From: Alphaproteobacteria bacterium
Lineage (GTDB): Bacteria; Pseudomonadota; Alphaproteobacteria; Rhizobiales; Rhizobiaceae
Direction: 5' to 3'
DNA: 64,000 nt
NCBI GenBank assembly: GCA_024280375.1
Contig: JAJRQF010000035.1
Location: forward strand, 62,001-126,000
Part shown: piece by piece, positions 16,468-27,283 of the stretch
Layout of the letters: each line of letters starts with the position of its first letter
Numbering within the stretch: the first letter of the stretch is position 1
Notes under the pieces: model-generated
What the model saw: the letters and a program-made list of their open reading frames with translations, nothing else
Databases searched by the model: none
What the model was told of the DNA's origin: nothing
Position numbers and translations under genes: made by a program

Positions 16468-16929
16468 ATGCCTAAAATCGACATTGCATCGATTACCCCT
16501 GACAAAGGTTCCAGTTATCCGGAACCTTATCGGGAAATGGCCGCCAAAAAAACCTGGCTGGAACTTGGCAAAGCTGCCAATCTCACCCAATTTGGTGTCA
16601 GTTTGATGACCATTGAACCGGGAAGCATTTCTTCGCAACGCCATTGGCATGAAGGAGAAGATGAATTTCTGATGATGCTAAGCGGTGAACTTGTTCTTGT
16701 TGAAGAGAATAGCGAAACCATCATGCGGGCCGGTGATGTGGCAGGGTTTAAGGCGGGTGTTGCCAATGGGCATCACATGGTCAATCGAAGCAATGAAGAG
16801 GCAAAATTTCTGATTGTCGGAACTTCCGCCACCAAAGATATTTGCCACTACCCAGACATTGATCTGCGATTTGAAGCAGACGAAAACGGCCAGCGCTTTG
16901 TCAACAAAGCCGGCGTTCCTTACAAGTAA
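16468..16929 (+). CDS. Cupin-domain protein
   Basis: A 153-residue single-cupin protein. The metal-binding motif 1 is seen in [23 protein letters not shown] (two His and a Glu), and motif 2 around [15 protein letters not shown] (His). Start chosen at the ATG 16468, 6 bp after the thiolase stop and preceded by AGGGGC, rather than the in-frame ATG at 16414 inside the thiolase gene. It lies between fadA and fadJ in the same operon. The function is unknown; cupins of this size can be small-molecule binders, isomerases or dioxygenases. Confidence 0.85.
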   Translation: MPKIDIASITPDKGSSYPEPYREMAAKKTWLELGKAANLTQFGVSLMTIEPGSISSQRHWHEGEDEFLMMLSGELVLVEENSETIMRAGDVAGFKAGVANGHHMVNRSNEEAKFLIVGTSATKDICHYPDIDLRFEADENGQRFVNKAGVPYK

Positions 16930-16965
16930 TATGAACCTACGCTAACCTATAGCGGGAGAAATTAA

Positions 16966-19179
16966 ATGACCTACAAAAATTTTAGTCTTGAAACCGACAA
17001 TGACGGCATCGCCCTGATAACTTGGGATATGCCCAACAAATCCATGAACGTTATCGACCAATCGGTTATGGATGAACTGGATGCGGTGATCAACGAAGTC
17101 GCCTCAACTGACGCCATCAAAGGCGCTGTTATCACCTCTGGCAAAAAAGCCTTTGGTGCCGGTGCAGACCTGACCATGCTGCAAGATATGTTAGCTGATT
17201 TTCAGTCGAAGCAGGGCGCTGACAAGGAGGCCGCAACTCAGACTTTGTTTGATAATGCATACCGGTTGAACCTGATGTTGCGTCGGTTGGAAACTGGCGA
17301 TAAGCCTTGGGTTGCAGCTCTTAACGGCCTTGCCATGGGTGGTTGTTTTGAAATTGCACTTGCCTGCCACGCGCGCGTTGCCAGCGATGATCCAAAACTG
17401 CGCGTAGGTCTGCCAGAAGTAAAAGTTGGCCTTTTGCCCGGTGGTGGTGGAACCCAGCGCGTGCCGCGTTTAACCAACACTCAAGATGCGCTTCAAATGC
17501 TGTTGCAAGGCAAGGCTCATCCGGCCAAAAAAGCCAAATCGCTTGGCCTGTTGACTGAAGTTGTTCCTGCCAATGAAGTTGTTGAAAAATCGAAAGAACT
17601 GATCCGCAATGGTTTGGAAGCCAAGCAACCTTGGGACAAAAAAGGTTATCGCCTGCCGGGTGGTAAGGTTTATTCACCTGCCGGGTTCAATCTTTTCCCA
17701 CCGGCCAATGCGCTCTATCGTAAAGAAACCTACGATAATTATCCCGGTGCTCGCGCCATCATGAAATGCGTATATGAAGGTCTATTGTTGCCGTTTGATA
17801 CAGCACTTAAGGTTGAGTCACGCTATTTCGCCAATGTGCTGCAGACAACAGAAGCAGCATCGATGGTTCGCACCCTGTTTATTTCCATGCAGGAATTGAA
17901 TAAGGGCGCGCGTCGCCCATCGGATATTCCCGCTAACAAAATCAAAAAAGTCGGCGTCGTTGGTGCGGGCTTCATGGGCGCAGGCATAACCTATGTCACC
18001 GCCAAGGCAGGCATCGAAGTTGTGCTGATCGACCGCGAACAGGAATATGCCGAGAAAGGCAAATCCTATTCCGCCGACCTGATGGATAAGGCAATCAAAC
18101 GTCGCCGCGCCACAGCCGAAGACAAAGAGGCGCTGCTTGGATTGATCACGGCGACCACCGATTATGACGCGTTGGCAGACTGTGATCTGGTCGTCGAAGC
18201 GGTGTTTGAAGACGCGGCCATCAAGGCCGATGTGACGCAAAAAGTTGAAGCGGTTGTCTCAAATGATGTGACCTTCGCCTCCAACACATCGACCATTCCG
18301 ATCACCAATCTCGCCAAAGCCTCCAAGCGGGCCAAGAATTTCATCGGTATTCACTTCTTCTCACCGGTTGATCGTATGCTGCTGGTGGAAATCATTCTGG
18401 GCAAGGAAACCGGCGATGCCGCCCTTGCGATGGCGATCGACTATGTGCTGGCGATCAAGAAGACCCCGATCGTGGTCAACGACACGCGTGGTTTCTTCGC
18501 CAATCGTTGCGTGTTCCGTTATATGAACGAAAGCTACAACATGTTGATGGAGGGCGTTCCTCCGGTGATGATCGAAAATGCTGCCAAAATGGCAGGCATG
18601 CCGGTCGGGCCATTGTCGCTCAACGATGAAGTCGCAATTGATTTGTCGCAAAAAGTATTGCGTCAAACGGTGAAAGATCTTGGTGAAAAAGCCGTTGATC
18701 CACGTTATCTGGAACTGGTTGATACGATGGTTGAAACCAACGGACGCCGAGGTCGCAAAAACGGCAAAGGCTTCTATGATTACCCTGAAAAACCGGCGAA
18801 AAAACATCTGTGGCCAGAGCTTAAAAACCTCTATCCACAGCAAGACCCGGATGATGTGAGCGTTCAGGATTTGAAGGACCGTTTCCTCTTTACGATGGCG
18901 ATGGAAGCCGCGCGCACCATTCAGGAAGGCGTTGTAACCGATATTCGTGAAGCAGATGTGGGCGCAATTATCGGTTTTGGTTTCGCGCCTTATACCGGCG
19001 GGCCGCTTTCGTTCATTGATGGTATGGGAGCCAAAGCATTCGTTGCCCGTTCAAAGCAATTAGCGAAGAAATATGGCGCACATTTCAAACCCATCAAACT
19101 GATGAACGAAATGGCCAAGAATGGCGAAACATTCTATGGCCGGTTTGATCCTGCTGCTTCAAAGGACAAAGCTGCATAG
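16966..19179 (+). CDS. fadJ: 3-hydroxyacyl-CoA dehydrogenase / enoyl-CoA hydratase fusion (FadJ type)
   Basis: A 737-residue multifunctional beta-oxidation alpha subunit. The N-terminal crotonase domain (about 1-190) has the oxyanion-hole segments FGAGADL and NGLAMGGCFEIALACHARV, and PGGGGTQRVPRL. The central NAD-binding dehydrogenase domain begins with VGVVGAGFMGAGITYVTAKAG (near residue 325) and includes the catalytic HFFSPVDRMLLVEII, followed by the two C-terminal 3HCDH domains. It hydrates enoyl-CoA and oxidises 3-hydroxyacyl-CoA; with fadA it completes the cycle. It is the last gene of the operon, with a strong terminator 26 bp later. Confidence 0.95.
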   Translation: MTYKNFSLETDNDGIALITWDMPNKSMNVIDQSVMDELDAVINEVASTDAIKGAVITSGKKAFGAGADLTMLQDMLADFQSKQGADKEAATQTLFDNAYRLNLMLRRLETGDKPWVAALNGLAMGGCFEIALACHARVASDDPKLRVGLPEVKVGLLPGGGGTQRVPRLTNTQDALQMLLQGKAHPAKKAKSLGLLTEVVPANEVVEKSKELIRNGLEAKQPWDKKGYRLPGGKVYSPAGFNLFPPANALYRKETYDNYPGARAIMKCVYEGLLLPFDTALKVESRYFANVLQTTEAASMVRTLFISMQELNKGARRPSDIPANKIKKVGVVGAGFMGAGITYVTAKAGIEVVLIDREQEYAEKGKSYSADLMDKAIKRRRATAEDKEALLGLITATTDYDALADCDLVVEAVFEDAAIKADVTQKVEAVVSNDVTFASNTSTIPITNLAKASKRAKNFIGIHFFSPVDRMLLVEIILGKETGDAALAMAIDYVLAIKKTPIVVNDTRGFFANRCVFRYMNESYNMLMEGVPPVMIENAAKMAGMPVGPLSLNDEVAIDLSQKVLRQTVKDLGEKAVDPRYLELVDTMVETNGRRGRKNGKGFYDYPEKPAKKHLWPELKNLYPQQDPDDVSVQDLKDRFLFTMAMEAARTIQEGVVTDIREADVGAIIGFGFAPYTGGPLSFIDGMGAKAFVARSKQLAKKYGAHFKPIKLMNEMAKNGETFYGRFDPAASKDKAA

Positions 19180-19204
19180 ATGAAACGACAGCATTGAATT
19201 GATT

Positions 19205-19232
19205 AAGGGGCGGCTTTTAAGCTGCCCTTTTT
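19205..19232 (+). terminator. Rho-independent terminator after fadJ
   Basis: AAGGGGCGGC pairs with GCTGCCCTTT (with G-T wobbles) across a short AT-rich loop, followed by TTTTTA. It lies 26 bp after the fadJ stop and closes the operon. Confidence 0.85.
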
Positions 19233-19373
19233 ATCTTTCACTGCTATTCCAATGCTGCGCCGAATAGCTTGCATTGGGCCTGCAAGGGCGCGCCACAAAA
19301 GCGGCGGCTCGAAGTTGTCTCGCTGTAACGCAAACACCGATTTAAGTTTTTACCGGTACATCAACTTGGCGTC

Positions 19374-20759
<1,386 letters not shown>

Positions 20760-20905
20760 TTATCATGAGCCCCTGTTGATTAGCACAAGCATTCGCAATG
20801 ATCATCCCAATCGCTGCATTTATTTGTGTTCATTCAGGCGTGATGATGACGCGCATCAATCTAACATGTAAGGTGGGGCAATAAATTTTCAGGCGAATCT
20901 CAAAT

Positions 20906-22807
20906 ATGGCAACGACACCAAATTCATTGCAAAATCATAAAAATTATCAGAAAGGCTCAAAGCTGGAGCATTTCTGGCTTGATGGCGAAGAGGGCAAACT
21001 GCACCCGGCAGAACAAAAGCTGTTGGAATGTGTGGCAGTGGGTGAGATCTGCGAAATTGCCAGCGAGCGGCCCGTTGCCGCCACCCGCGAAAACACAATT
21101 CGATCATCATTCCTGCGGTTTTTAATTCTTGGAGGTGATGAGCAAGCGCATGTGCATGAGCGGGGCATAAGAGTTAAGGGCGCATTTGTAGATTGTGAGT
21201 GTTCAAAGGGTAATTTGGACTTAGAAGGTGCATTCATAAGCCATGACATAGATCTTAGAATCTGTGAGATTGCCGGCGATATTTTATTTGTGGGAGCAAT
21301 TGCAAAAACAATAAGCCTTCAAGGCTCAAGTGTAGCCAAGATTGATGGTGATAGAGCTAATTTATCAGGTGATCTGTTTCTTCAGAATGGGTTTCACGCT
21401 AAAGGATCTGTTCGATTTTTGAATGCCAAGATTGTATCAAGTTTTGACTGCGGGAACAGTAAGTTTGCTGATTCTACATTTGCTTTAGTCCTTGATGGGG
21501 CCAAGATTGGCGGCACTTTATTTCTGGGTGAGAATTTTGGAGCCATTGGCGTAGTTCGTTTGTTGGGAACAAAAATTGGAAGCAATTTGGTATGTCGTGA
21601 TGGGTATTTTGGAGACAATGGACAATCATTAACCGCATCAAATACTCAAATAGGCGGCAATCTGTTCCTCGATGATGGCTTCCAAGCCCGTGGCGAAGTT
21701 GATTTTCGCAATGCTCATATCGGAGGGAACGTCTATTGCGATGATGCGATTTTCTCCTGCAAAAATCAGGCTTTGGTTTTCAATCGCGCCACAATCGACG
21801 GAATGGTGCTGCTCGGCAAAGGGTTGATGTCAGCCGGGCAAATATCCTTCTCAAGCACCAAAATCGGCCGTGATTTATCCGTTCAGGGTGTTTCACTCGA
21901 GGGCAATCCTTGTCTACAATTGCGCAATGCGGAAATACGCGGCACGCTTACCTGGCGCGGGATAAAATATGCCCGTGGCCAGCTGGATTTAACCGGCGTT
22001 TCCTGTCGCGATTTCAGTTTTGACGAACCATCCTGGCAAAAACCGCGTGAAATAAAACTCACCAATTTCACCTATAAAAGCTTTACTGAATTGCCGAAGG
22101 ATGCGGATGGCGATTTCTGGTGTGATTGGTTAAACAAGCAGCCAAACTCTCACCAGCAAACTAAATTTCGCCCAAAGCCCTATGAGCAATTGGCCTATGT
22201 GCTTACCGAAATGGGCTACAGCGAGGAAGCCCGTGCTGTGCGGATTGAAAAACAACACAGGCAGACAGATTTTATCCGGCGCTATCAATCTGCGCCCAAA
22301 CGGCCAAATGCAAGATTGCTGCGCGCTCTGAATATTTTCTGGCGTCGTGCGGTATTGGGCCTAATTATTGATTATGGCTATCGCCCCGGCAAAGCACTGC
22401 TTTACCTATTGGGCATTGGAATTTTTAGTTCATTTATTTTTTGGTGGGCTGCATGGGTTGGAATAATGACCCCAACCCATCCGCTGATCTATAAGGAAGC
22501 GCATGCAAGTAATGGAGCGATTTCGCAAGATTGCCGGGAAAACTGGGTCTACCCGAGTAAAGAATGTGTGGCGTCACTGCCATCAGAACATTCAGAATTT
22601 CAACCGATAATTTACGCATTCGATGTGTTGCTGCCGGTTGTAAATCTGCGGCAGGAGGTAGACTGGGCACCACGGGTTGTACATGTGGACGGATCAACCT
22701 GGCGGGCCGGTCATTTCATCCGTGTTTGGGAATGGTTCGAAATTATCGCAGGCTGGGTATTATCGCTGCTACTGGTCAGTGCAATAAGTGGCGCAATCAA
22801 ACGGTAG
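20906..22807 (+). CDS. Membrane-anchored beta-helix-like repeat protein
   Basis: A 633-residue protein I cannot assign to a named family. After a short N-terminal region, residues about 85-370 form imperfect repeats of about 35-40 residues with the recurring pattern G-x-V/I-x-F-x-x-A-x-I-G-G-N-L-F-L, for example GGTLFLGENF, GGNLFLDDGF and GGNVYCDDAIF. This is as expected of a right-handed beta-helix (pentapeptide-like or bactofilin-like). The C-terminus has a hydrophobic segment at about 490-512, an intervening loop with two Cys residues (QDCRENW, SKECVAS), and a last membrane segment at about 605-628. The function is unknown; it is possibly a scaffold or surface-ordering protein. The neighbours (aroA, uxaA-like) give no clue. 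Confidence 0.7.
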   Translation: MATTPNSLQNHKNYQKGSKLEHFWLDGEEGKLHPAEQKLLECVAVGEICEIASERPVAATRENTIRSSFLRFLILGGDEQAHVHERGIRVKGAFVDCECSKGNLDLEGAFISHDIDLRICEIAGDILFVGAIAKTISLQGSSVAKIDGDRANLSGDLFLQNGFHAKGSVRFLNAKIVSSFDCGNSKFADSTFALVLDGAKIGGTLFLGENFGAIGVVRLLGTKIGSNLVCRDGYFGDNGQSLTASNTQIGGNLFLDDGFQARGEVDFRNAHIGGNVYCDDAIFSCKNQALVFNRATIDGMVLLGKGLMSAGQISFSSTKIGRDLSVQGVSLEGNPCLQLRNAEIRGTLTWRGIKYARGQLDLTGVSCRDFSFDEPSWQKPREIKLTNFTYKSFTELPKDADGDFWCDWLNKQPNSHQQTKFRPKPYEQLAYVLTEMGYSEEARAVRIEKQHRQTDFIRRYQSAPKRPNARLLRALNIFWRRAVLGLIIDYGYRPGKALLYLLGIGIFSSFIFWWAAWVGIMTPTHPLIYKEAHASNGAISQDCRENWVYPSKECVASLPSEHSEFQPIIYAFDVLLPVVNLRQEVDWAPRVVHVDGSTWRAGHFIRVWEWFEIIAGWVLSLLLVSAISGAIKR

Positions 22808-22838
22808 TTAGTTGATTGACTAAGAATTGGAGTTATCT

Positions 22839-24362
22839 ATGGCGGAAAATGGTTCTACGACAGTTCGGCTCGATAAGGCAGACAATGTGGTTGTCGCGCG
22901 CCGCAAACTGACATCTGGCGACCCGGTTGAAAATACGGTTTCGCTTGATGAAATTCCAACCGGTCATAAGGTTGCAACTCGAGAAATCAAAAAGGGCGAG
23001 AGCGTTATTAAATATGCTCAGAATATCGGCTATGCGGCAGAAGATATTTTGCCCGGCAGCCATGTGCATAGCCATAATCTCGAATACCGTGATGTGGGTC
23101 ACGATTATCAATTTTGCATTGATGCTAAAAGCCCTGAAATCTTGCCGCTGGAACAACAAGCAACCTTCAAAGGTTATCGCCGTGCGAATGGTAAAGTCGG
23201 CACCCGCAACACAATTGCGGTTTTAACCAGTGTTAATTGTTCGGCGACTGCCGCGCGGTTTATTGCTGAGGCCTTTAACGCCGAAAGCCTTTCGGCCTAT
23301 CCCAATGTGGACGACGTGACGGCCTTTGTGCACGGCACTGGCTGCGGCATGGCCGATAGTGGTGATGGCTTTGCAAACTTGCAACGCGTGCTTTGGGGCT
23401 ATGCCCGGCACCCCAATGTGGCCGGGGTGTTGCTGGTCGGGTTGGGTTGTGAGGTTAACCAGATCGATTTTCTGCTGGAAGCCTATGGCATAGAACGTGG
23501 GCCTCTGTTTCAAACCATGAATATTCAAACAACAGGCGGCCTGCGCAAAACTGTTGAGGCCGGGGTATCAATTGTAAAATCTATGCTTAATAAGGTGAAT
23601 TCCATTGAACGCTCCACCTGCCATGCATCTGAATTGATGCTCGCATTGCAATGTGGTGGTTCTGATGGTTGGTCCGGTATCACGGCTAATCCGGCGCTTG
23701 GCTATGCGGCAGACAAATTGGTGCGCCACGGTGGAACTGCCGTATTGGCCGAAACACCGGAAGTATATGGCGCGGAACATTTGCTAACCCGCCGTGCGAT
23801 TGATGAGGAAACAGGACAAAAGCTGGTCGAGCGAATTATGTGGTGGGAAGATTACACCAAACGCAATTTCGGCTCGATGGACAATAATCCATCGCCGGGA
23901 AATAAACGCGGTGGCTTAACGACCATATTGGAAAAATCCCTGGGAGCGGTCGCCAAGGGAGGGACGACTGCACTTAATGGCGTTTTTCGGTATGGTGAAA
24001 TGGTTGATCGAAAGGGCTTTGTTTTTATGGATAGTCCCGGCTATGACCCGGCCTCTGTTACCGGGCAAATCGCCTCCGGATGCAATATGGTTTGCTTTAC
24101 TACCGGGCGCGGGTCAGCTTTTGGCTGTAAACCGTCACCCTCTATAAAAATAGCGACCAACACAACAATGTACGATCGCATGAGCGAGGATATGGATATT
24201 AATGCCGGGCGGATTATTTCGCACAATGCTACCATTGAAGAAGTGGGGGAGGAAATTTTTGCCTACATTTTGGCCGTGGCCTCCGGTGAACAATCTCTTT
24301 CAGAAGCGCAAGGCCTGGGCGATTATGAATTTGTGCCATGGCAAATTGGCGCGACTATGTGA
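22839..24362 (+). CDS. UxaA/GarD-family sugar-acid dehydratase
   Basis: A 507-residue member of the altronate/galactarate dehydratase family: an N-terminal SAF domain (residues about 10-100) followed by the large GarD-like catalytic domain (KVGTRNTIAVLTSVNCSA, FVHGTGCGM, LALQCGGSDGWSGI, TTGRGSAFGCKPSPSIKI). These iron-dependent enzymes dehydrate aldonate or aldarate sugar acids to 2-keto-3-deoxy acids. The start is the ATG at 22839, 7 nt after GGAG; a TTG at 22827 is also open. No other uronate genes are adjacent, so altronate, galactarate or another sugar acid all remain possible. Confidence 0.88.
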   Translation: MAENGSTTVRLDKADNVVVARRKLTSGDPVENTVSLDEIPTGHKVATREIKKGESVIKYAQNIGYAAEDILPGSHVHSHNLEYRDVGHDYQFCIDAKSPEILPLEQQATFKGYRRANGKVGTRNTIAVLTSVNCSATAARFIAEAFNAESLSAYPNVDDVTAFVHGTGCGMADSGDGFANLQRVLWGYARHPNVAGVLLVGLGCEVNQIDFLLEAYGIERGPLFQTMNIQTTGGLRKTVEAGVSIVKSMLNKVNSIERSTCHASELMLALQCGGSDGWSGITANPALGYAADKLVRHGGTAVLAETPEVYGAEHLLTRRAIDEETGQKLVERIMWWEDYTKRNFGSMDNNPSPGNKRGGLTTILEKSLGAVAKGGTTALNGVFRYGEMVDRKGFVFMDSPGYDPASVTGQIASGCNMVCFTTGRGSAFGCKPSPSIKIATNTTMYDRMSEDMDINAGRIISHNATIEEVGEEIFAYILAVASGEQSLSEAQGLGDYEFVPWQIGATM

Positions 24363-24374
24363 GTTTGGGCGATT

Positions 24375-25133
24375 ATGAGATTTCCATTGCGTAACAGAAA
24401 GCAGCCAAAGAAAAATCAATCAGTTCCTCGCAACACATGGCTTGATGTGGACGGGCGTGATGTGCCTGTGACTATATCAGAAAACTCCCGCAGTCAGCGA
24501 TTAACCCTGCGCATCCAGCCCGGTGGCAAGGAATTGCGGGTTTCAGTTCCCCTCAATACGCCTTTTCGAGAAATTGACAGCTTTTTACGCAAGCACCAAA
24601 ACTGGGTAGCATCCAGACTTTCACGAATGCCAAAAGTAAAATCTATTACGGCCGGTGAAGTGATAAATTTGCGTGGGGTTCCACATGAAATTGTTCATAT
24701 GGGAAAAGGTAGAGGGGGTGTTAAAGCCGTTTTTCAGAATGAACAACATCTGATTCAAGTGTTTGGTGACGAACGCCATATGCAACGCCGTGTATTGGAT
24801 TTTTTAAAGAAACAGGCGCGATCAGACTTGGCAGCGGCCGTCGAAGTGCATGGTGTGCGTCTTGGCGTAAAGGCAAAATCTATAAGCATTAGAGATAGCA
24901 AAACCCGTTGGGGGTCTTGCTCATCCAGCGGAACGCTTTCTTTTTCCTGGCGTGTAATTTTGGCACCGCCAGACATTCTCGATTATCTCGCCGCGCATGA
25001 AGTGGCACATTTGAGAGAAATGAACCATTCGTCCCGTTTTTGGGCATTGGTTGAGCAAACCTGTGCACATACAAAATCATCGCGCTCGTGGCTGAAGACG
25101 CATGGAGCAGAATTACATGCTCTAATTATTTGA
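24375..25133 (+). CDS. YgjP-like (DUF45/M48-type) zinc metallopeptidase
   Basis: A 252-residue protein with the YgjP/SprT layout: the N-terminal beta-rich region RSQRLTLRIQPGGKELRVSVP, RWGSCSSSGTLSFSWRVI and the zinc-binding HEVAHLREMNHSSRFW (HExxH plus a third His). Proteins of this family are predicted metal-dependent hydrolases with poorly known substrates. The start lies 12 bp after the previous gene. A conserved RWG-S-C motif followed by a hydrophobic strand is diagnostic for the family. Confidence 0.85.
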   Translation: MRFPLRNRKQPKKNQSVPRNTWLDVDGRDVPVTISENSRSQRLTLRIQPGGKELRVSVPLNTPFREIDSFLRKHQNWVASRLSRMPKVKSITAGEVINLRGVPHEIVHMGKGRGGVKAVFQNEQHLIQVFGDERHMQRRVLDFLKKQARSDLAAAVEVHGVRLGVKAKSISIRDSKTRWGSCSSSGTLSFSWRVILAPPDILDYLAAHEVAHLREMNHSSRFWALVEQTCAHTKSSRSWLKTHGAELHALII

Positions 25134-25189
25134 AGCAATCATTAGCCATTTTCAAATAATTGAATTGGAAAAGATCTGCTGTGTTTTGT

Positions 25190-25480
25190 TCACATGCCAT
25201 CAATAATGATGGTGGTGCATTCAGCATTTGCGTTCCGAATTGCCTTTATCGGGGCGTACTCTTCGCAGCTTACAAAATCATGCGCAGATTTCATATCAGG
25301 AAACTCCAGCATGACGATTCTCGTTGGCGACCAAAGTTCATTTTCCACCACCTCCATGTCACCGCCGCGAGCCAGGTAAACAGCGCCATATTTCTCTGCA
25401 ATCGGGCGCGCCAGAGCCTTGTATTTTTCATAGGCATCCGGGTCACTGATTTTGGTATCAACAATTACATATGCGCTCAT
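25190..25480 (-). CDS. DUF1330 family protein
   Basis: A 96-residue protein of the ferredoxin-like dimeric alpha/beta-barrel type. The pattern MSAYVIVDTKISDPDAYEKYKALARPIAEKYG...LARGG...EFPDMKSAHDFVSCEEYAPIKAIR is the signature of DUF1330. The function is unknown. AAAGGAGG lies ahead of the ATG at 25480. It is on the same strand as pheA (25 bp after its stop) and could be the third gene of the kdsB-pheA unit. Confidence 0.85.
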   Translation of the reverse strand: MSAYVIVDTKISDPDAYEKYKALARPIAEKYGAVYLARGGDMEVVENELWSPTRIVMLEFPDMKSAHDFVSCEEYAPIKAIRNANAECTTIIIDGM

Positions 25481-25504
25481 ACTACAATCCTCCTTTGGGA
25501 ATCA

Positions 25505-26365
25505 TTATACGCCGTTCTTGTTTTTGGTTCGAAAGTCACTGGCGGGGTAAACACCAAGTATAGTTTTGTGCACCGAGAAGAAATCCATTTCTTCCAATGC
25601 AAATTTCACCGATTGATCATCTGGGTGGCCTTCAATGTCGGCGTAAAATAGCGTTGCTGTAAATGCCCCGCCAATCTGGTAGGATTCTAGTTTGGTCATG
25701 TTAATGCCATTGGTAGCAAAACCGCCCATCACTTTGTAAAGTGCTGAAGGTACATTGCGTACTTGAAAAACAAAAGATGTAATCACCGGCCCATTGTCAG
25801 CAGGTGGAATTTCAGCTTCCCTCGAAAGAATAACAAATCGGGTTGTGTTATGCTCTTCGTCTTCGACATCCTCACATAATATTTCGAGATTATAAAGTGA
25901 AGCGGCGAGCCTTGGGGCTAAGGCCGCACAGGAAGGGTCGTCCATTTCACTGACCATTCGTGCAGACCCTGCGGTATCTCCATTGACAATTGCTTTCCAG
26001 CCGTTTTCGCGGATGATATTACGGCATTGGCCCAACGCATATACATGGCTGTATACAGTTTTAACATCGTTGAAGCCAACGCCGGGCTTTGCCATTAGCT
26101 GAAAATGAATAGGTAAAAAATACTCACCAATTATGTACAAATCTGAGTTTGGCAACAGGTGGTGAATATCAGCGACCCTTCCGGCAATTGAGTTTTCAAT
26201 CGGGATCATTGCAAGATCAGCCCGATGGTCCTTAAGCGCAGCAAACGCCTCCTCGAATGTTGGGCAGGGCAATGGTTCCATGTCGGGATACATATCACGG
26301 CAGGCCGTATCGGAGTTTGCACCGGGCTCTCCCTGAAATGCGATTGTACCGGTTGTTTTTGCCAT
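25505..26365 (-). CDS. pheA: Prephenate dehydratase
   Basis: Converts prephenate to phenylpyruvate for phenylalanine synthesis. The 286-residue protein has the dehydratase domain (IAFQGEPGANSDTACRDMYP; MIPIENSIAGRVADIH) with the catalytic TRF motif in NTTRFVILSRE (about residue 165), followed by an ACT domain (VPSALYKVMGGFATNGINMTKLESYQIGG) that in this family senses phenylalanine. It is a stand-alone enzyme without a chorismate mutase domain, as usual in alphaproteobacteria. The start is 2 bp after the kdsB stop, so the genes form an operon. Confidence 0.94.
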   Translation of the reverse strand: MAKTTGTIAFQGEPGANSDTACRDMYPDMEPLPCPTFEEAFAALKDHRADLAMIPIENSIAGRVADIHHLLPNSDLYIIGEYFLPIHFQLMAKPGVGFNDVKTVYSHVYALGQCRNIIRENGWKAIVNGDTAGSARMVSEMDDPSCAALAPRLAASLYNLEILCEDVEDEEHNTTRFVILSREAEIPPADNGPVITSFVFQVRNVPSALYKVMGGFATNGINMTKLESYQIGGAFTATLFYADIEGHPDDQSVKFALEEMDFFSVHKTILGVYPASDFRTKNKNGV

Positions 26366-26367
26366 TA

Positions 26368-27123
26368 TTATTCCGATTTATTTGCTAAAATAGTGCGGGC
26401 GCGCTGAAGATCCGCTTCAGTATCAACGCCTAGCGGAACTGTGTCAACGAGCACTGCATCAATGCGCATTCCTGCTTCCAATGCGCGAAGTTGTTCAAGT
26501 TTTTCACGTAATTCCAGAATTGAAGGTTTAAGTGCCACGAACTTTTCCAATGCATCACGTCGCCATGCATAAAGACCGATGTGATGATACAGAGGACCAT
26601 CACCATAGGGAGCCGTTGCACGAGTAAAATATAGGGCTTTAAAGGTTCGTGCGCTTGTCGGAGAGCCAATCATCTTCACAACATTTGGATTTGCGCGCTC
26701 TTCTTCAATTTTGATTTCAGCAACCAGCGTTGATAAGTCTACATCAGGGTTATTGAGCGGAATAAGGCTGGCTTGAATGGATTCTGGCTCAATGGTTGGC
26801 AGGTCACCTTGAACATTTATAATTACGGCAACTTTTTTTTCCGGGTCAATTATTTCCAGTGCTTCAAAAATTCGATCAGAACCCGATAGGTGACTGGAAG
26901 AAGTCATGACCACTTCGCCCCCATGAGATAGAACAGTATCAAATACTTCTTCCGAATCGGTAGCAACAACTACTCGGCCAACATTTGCTTCTATTGATCG
27001 TTTCCAAACATGAACAATCATTGGAAGTCCATGAATATCGGCAAGGGGCTTGTCAGGCAGTCGGGTTGATGCCATGCGAGCTGGAATCATAATAATAATA
27101 TCGGATTTTTGAAGTCTCGCCAT
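26368..27123 (-). CDS. kdsB: 3-deoxy-manno-octulosonate cytidylyltransferase
   Basis: Activates Kdo to CMP-Kdo for lipopolysaccharide core synthesis. Signatures in the 251-residue protein: [29 protein letters not shown] (nucleotide-binding loop with R and K), [27 protein letters not shown] and [12 protein letters not shown] (the family's NVQGDEP, with Leu for Glu). The start is the ATG at 27123; the frame is open to TTG at 27147. It is the first gene before pheA and divergent from the cytochrome c gene. Confidence 0.95.
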   Translation of the reverse strand: MARLQKSDIIIMIPARMASTRLPDKPLADIHGLPMIVHVWKRSIEANVGRVVVATDSEEVFDTVLSHGGEVVMTSSSHLSGSDRIFEALEIIDPEKKVAVIINVQGDLPTIEPESIQASLIPLNNPDVDLSTLVAEIKIEEERANPNVVKMIGSPTSARTFKALYFTRATAPYGDGPLYHHIGLYAWRRDALEKFVALKPSILELREKLEQLRALEAGMRIDAVLVDTVPLGVDTEADLQRARTILANKSE

Positions 27124-27283
27124 ATTCAGCCTGTTCACAAGTGTCAATTGGTCTCACATTGAAGGCCTTCTATAGGTGTTGCAAGATAAGTGCAAAAGTC
27201 ATAGTTTCCGGCAAAATGTTGGAATACTAATAAAGCGTACTGATTTTTGATGCAGCGCTTTTTCTTTTTGGAGTGGTCAAACC

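Noticed and set aside
18361-18843. 160-codon minus-strand ORF inside fadJ
   Set aside because: It overlaps the conserved dehydrogenase domain and has no recognisable motif.
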